A stretch of DNA of 9,083 nucleotides from positions 1 through 9,083 of the forward strand of contig JAJYHI010000094.1 in assembly GCA_021784835.1 (NCBI GenBank), in the 5' to 3' direction. The notes below the pieces were generated by a model. The model saw only the letters and a program-made list of their open reading frames with translations. It was not told where the DNA came from and ran no database searches. The position numbers were made by a program, and so were the translations under genes. Below, piece by piece: positions 7,530 through 9,083 of the stretch. The DNA comes from a bacterium (GTDB lineage Bacteria; SZUA-79; Acidulodesulfobacterales; Acidulodesulfobacteraceae). The first letter of the stretch is position 1. Each line of letters begins with the position of its first letter.

Positions 7530-8039
7530 TTAAACCGTTTGAGAAGTTATAATTAAAAAATTTTCCATTATGCCGTGTTTTTCTTCCTTCGACAACTGTA
7601 TATCCGCAATATTAAACAGTATCTGTTCTTCCTTGTCTATGTGTTCCGACAAAAGCTTAACGAAAGCATATCCTATATTGACTATAGAATTATAATCGCC
7701 GGAATCCCGATATTTTTTAATTTTAGATTTGAATTCTAACGAAAGTTCTCTGCTTTGCGCATGCTCTATAAGCATAACATGTACAGGGCCGGTTTCCGTG
7801 CCTATATGACTGCCCAGAACCGGAAACAAAGCGTTTTCTTCTTTTTTGAAATGCATTTCAAGGTCTTTATCGATAAATGCGGTTATTTCGTTGAGCTGGT
7901 TTATTAAATTATTTCTTAGCCCGGCAGAAGAAACCAAGCTTATTTTTTTTAGATATCCGTCCAGATTGTTTAACACGGTCCTGACTGCCGCATGGTCGCT
8001 TTTTAAGGCTGCAATCGGGTCAAGGCTTGAATCCGTCAT
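7530..8039 (-). CDS. Hemerythrin-like (HHE) diiron protein
   Basis: A 169-residue soluble, mostly helical protein of the hemerythrin HHE cation-binding family. It shows the expected diiron ligand pattern: H16 (SDHAAVR), H63 and E67 (HFKKE), H93 or H87 (GPVHVMLIEH), and H133 and E137 (HIDKE). Both HxxxE pairs are complete, so a non-haem diiron site is likely. Family members bind O2, NO or peroxide, or store iron; in an anaerobe the usual suggestion is sensing or scavenging of oxygen or nitric oxide. No extra sensor or output domain is present. It is encoded alone, convergent with hyfI and divergent from the lipoate-binding protein gene. AAGAGG (+ strand 8049-8054) is a good ribosome site 9 nt before the ATG at 8039. 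Confidence 0.85.
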   Translation of the reverse strand: MTDSSLDPIAALKSDHAAVRTVLNNLDGYLKKISLVSSAGLRNNLINQLNEITAFIDKDLEMHFKKEENALFPVLGSHIGTETGPVHVMLIEHAQSRELSLEFKSKIKKYRDSGDYNSIVNIGYAFVKLLSEHIDKEEQILFNIADIQLSKEEKHGIMENFLIITSQTV

Positions 8040-8049
8040 TGCAATATAC

Positions 8050-8110
8050 CTCTTAAAATTTGAATATTATAAAGCGTATTTAATTTTACCATATTTTTTA
8101 ATTTTAAGAG
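8050..8110. repeat. 11-bp inverted repeat bracketing the divergent promoters
   Basis: CTCTTAAAATT (8050-8060) is the exact inverted copy of AATTTTAAGAG (8100-8110), with 39 bp between. The left arm covers the predicted hemerythrin start of transcription and part of its ribosome site; the right arm lies where the -35 box of the opposite gene would be. Both arms lie at promoters, so this could be a paired operator. AT-rich composition raises the chance of coincidence. Confidence 0.35.
8066..8071 (-). promoter_or_regulatory. -10 element of the hemerythrin promoter
   Basis: Read on the - strand this is a perfect TATAAT, 26 bp upstream of the hemerythrin-like ATG. No recognisable -35 hexamer lies at normal spacing, so an activator may be needed. 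Transcription would start near 8059, giving a leader of about 20 nt that contains the AAGAGG ribosome site. Confidence 0.4.
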
Positions 8111-8127
8111 AAGTTTGTTTATAGTTA

Positions 8128-8136
8128 TGATATAAT
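8128..8136 (+). promoter_or_regulatory. Extended -10 promoter for the lipoate-protein gene pair
   Basis: TGATATAAT is an extended -10 element (TGn then a perfect TATAAT), which can work without a good -35; none is visible here. Transcription would begin near 8143, leaving about 40 nt before the ATG at 8183. Confidence 0.5.
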
Positions 8137-8182
8137 TTTTAAAAACAGGGTTTAGATAAATGGATAAAACCGAGGCATTAAA

Positions 8183-8632
8183 ATGGCTGAAGTGCAAGGC
8201 TGCGAACTTCCCGAAGATTTGTATTACGATGTAGAAAAAGACACATGGGCAAAACCCCTTGCGGACAATATAATCATGCTCGGCTTAACCGATGTCGCGC
8301 AAACTCAGGCTGGAAGAATTTTACATGTGACTTTTAAAAAAGTGGGAAGCATAGTGCAAAAAAGGGGAAATACGGCTACAATAGAAAGCGGAAAATGGGT
8401 TGGACCCATTCCGTCTCCCGTATCGGGCGAAATAATCGAAGTCAACGAGGCTCTTTTAAAGGACCCTCTGCTTTTAAACGTATCGCCGTATAAAGATGCA
8501 TGGGTAAGCAAAGTGAAGGCGGCGGATATTAGCGAATTAACCAGTTTGCTTACCGGAAAAGAAGCGGTTGAAAAGTACAGGGAAAAAATTATAAAAGAGC
8601 AGATTCAATGCATGAGATGTTCAAGCCAATAA
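8183..8632 (+). CDS. GcvH-like lipoate-binding protein (LbpA type)
   Basis: A 149-residue single-domain lipoyl carrier of the glycine-cleavage H-protein family. The probable lipoylated lysine is K71 in ATIESGKWVGPIPSPVSGEI (about 65-84), in the hairpin turn position that GcvH uses. The GKWVGP context and the start GCELPEDLYYDVEKDTWAKP resemble lipoate-binding proteins (LbpA) that work with the sulfur-oxidising heterodisulfide-reductase-like (sHdr) system more than housekeeping GcvH, whose site is usually ESVKA; this is from memory of the family. The C terminus carries an added CxxC, CMRC (C143, C146). GAGG at 8172-8175 lies 7 nt before the ATG. No glycine-cleavage P or T gene is near. It is followed 6 nt later by a thioredoxin-fold gene, which suggests a shared redox role. 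A true GcvH remains possible. Confidence 0.82.
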   Translation: MAEVQGCELPEDLYYDVEKDTWAKPLADNIIMLGLTDVAQTQAGRILHVTFKKVGSIVQKRGNTATIESGKWVGPIPSPVSGEIIEVNEALLKDPLLLNVSPYKDAWVSKVKAADISELTSLLTGKEAVEKYREKIIKEQIQCMRCSSQ

Positions 8633-8638
8633 TAATTT

Positions 8639-8902
8639 ATGGAAGATAAAAAGCACGAAGTTATACTTCTTGTTTCAAAGTGGTGCGAAGAATGCGTTCC
8701 TGCCGATAACGCATGGAAAAGGCTGTTGGAAGAACGTAAAAATTTCAATTACAGGTCGCTGGATGTTTCAGAGTCCGAAGGCAGGCGGCTGTCGATAGAA
8801 TTATATATAAGAAGCGTTCCTTCAAGCATAATCGACGGAAAACTTTCTTTTGTAGGAATCCCTACAAAAGAAGAAGCTTCCGAATTGCTTGATTTATCCT
8901 AA
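8639..8902 (+). CDS. Small thioredoxin/glutaredoxin-fold protein with CEEC site
   Basis: An 87-residue protein with a single thioredoxin-like fold. The strand HEVILLVSKWCEEC (6-19) carries the redox motif C16-E-E-C19 at the expected start of helix 1. RSVPSSIIDGKLSFVG (59-73) supplies the cis-proline (P61) and the following strands. It has no signal peptide, so it is cytoplasmic. CEEC is neither the thioredoxin CGPC nor the glutaredoxin CPYC motif, so the substrate is probably specific. It lies 6 nt after the lipoate-binding protein gene and is almost certainly co-transcribed; it has no ribosome site of its own, which implies coupled translation. A plausible but unproven job is reducing or oxidising the lipoyl dithiol, or the CMRC pair, of its neighbour. 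Confidence 0.75.
   Translation: MEDKKHEVILLVSKWCEECVPADNAWKRLLEERKNFNYRSLDVSESEGRRLSIELYIRSVPSSIIDGKLSFVGIPTKEEASELLDLS
8845..8872 (+). repeat. Perfect 12-bp hairpin inside the thioredoxin-like gene
   Basis: TTCTTTTGTAGG (8845-8856) and CCTACAAAAGAA (8861-8872) are exact inverted copies with a 4-nt loop AATC. It lies within codons 69-78, close to the 3' end of the gene, and would form a strong RNA stem. No U-tract follows, so it is not a standard terminator. Confidence 0.6.
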
Positions 8903-8920
8903 AATCCTGAATTTATTTTA

Positions 8921-9073
8921 CTATAAAAGACATCCGCAATTACCGTTAAAACTTTTTCCTGACTTTGACACCTCTTCGCAATTTTGTAATTTAAAAACCG
9001 CATAATTACTGTATTCTTTATCACAAAAATGCCGTTTTTTTTCAAAATAGGTAGTAAAATATTTTAATGATAT
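8921..9073 (-). pseudogene. Open, start-less coding-like stretch at the right edge
   Basis: On the - strand, 50 codons are open from 9073 to a TAG at 8921-8923, after an in-frame TAA at 9074-9076. The translation looks protein-like and has four cysteines, ending SFNGNCGCLL. It has no ATG or TTG codon; its only GTG is mid-frame, about 15 codons from the end. It could be the 3' end of a gene broken by a frameshift just beyond the window, a remnant, or chance. I do not recognise it. The rest of 8903-9083 shows no gene or clear terminator. Confidence 0.2.
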
Positions 9074-9083
9074 TTAATTTTAT

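Noticed and set aside
8183..8632. Housekeeping glycine-cleavage H protein
   Set aside because: No gcvP or gcvT is nearby, the lysine context is GKWVGP rather than the usual VKA, and the C-terminal CMRC is atypical; kept only as an alternative.
8965..8990. TTGACA with TGTAAT downstream as a promoter
   Set aside because: The -35 is perfect but the only good -10 lies 14 bp away, too short, and no gene follows within the window.

Overview
The window is AT-rich and mostly coding. It is dominated by one six-gene operon on the + strand (244-7422) that encodes a membrane-bound relative of the group 4 [NiFe]-hydrogenases and respiratory complex I. The order is hyfB, hyfC, hyfE, hyfF, hyfG, hyfI: two antiporter-like proton channels, the NuoH-like anchor, the HyfE membrane protein, a fused NuoC/NuoD-type large subunit and a NuoB-type small subunit. 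A good sigma-70-type promoter (141-168) precedes it.

The central observation is that the large subunit (HyfG, 5336-6841) has lost all four cysteines that would hold the Ni-Fe centre. The N-terminal CxxC site reads KISGDNN and the C-terminal DPCxxC site reads DPSFRIW. The rest of the fold signatures and the small-subunit Fe-S cysteines are kept. The complex is therefore probably not a hydrogenase. It fits the 'energy-converting hydrogenase related' (Ehr) class of ion-pumping complexes, whose redox partners are poorly understood. No ferredoxin-like subunit, formate dehydrogenase or hydrogenase maturation gene is present in the window.

The operon ends in a 107-bp intergenic gap shared with a convergent hemerythrin-like gene (7530-8039, - strand). 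This gap holds a hairpin and a 26-bp near-palindrome whose 16-bp core differs at one base from the consensus chromosome-partitioning site parS. Divergent from the hemerythrin gene is a two-gene + strand unit: a GcvH-like lipoate-binding protein of the type associated with sulfur oxidation (LbpA-like, 8183-8632), then a small thioredoxin-fold protein with a CEEC active site (8639-8902). The two could form a lipoyl/dithiol redox pair. Both window edges hold open but start-less coding-like stretches that may be gene remnants.

Organism: the low GC, the Ehr-type complex, the LbpA-like protein and the hemerythrin suggest an anaerobic or microaerophilic bacterium with energy conservation tied to sulfur or other low-potential chemistry, for example a deep-branching delta-proteobacterial lineage. 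This placement is inference from gene content only and is weak.
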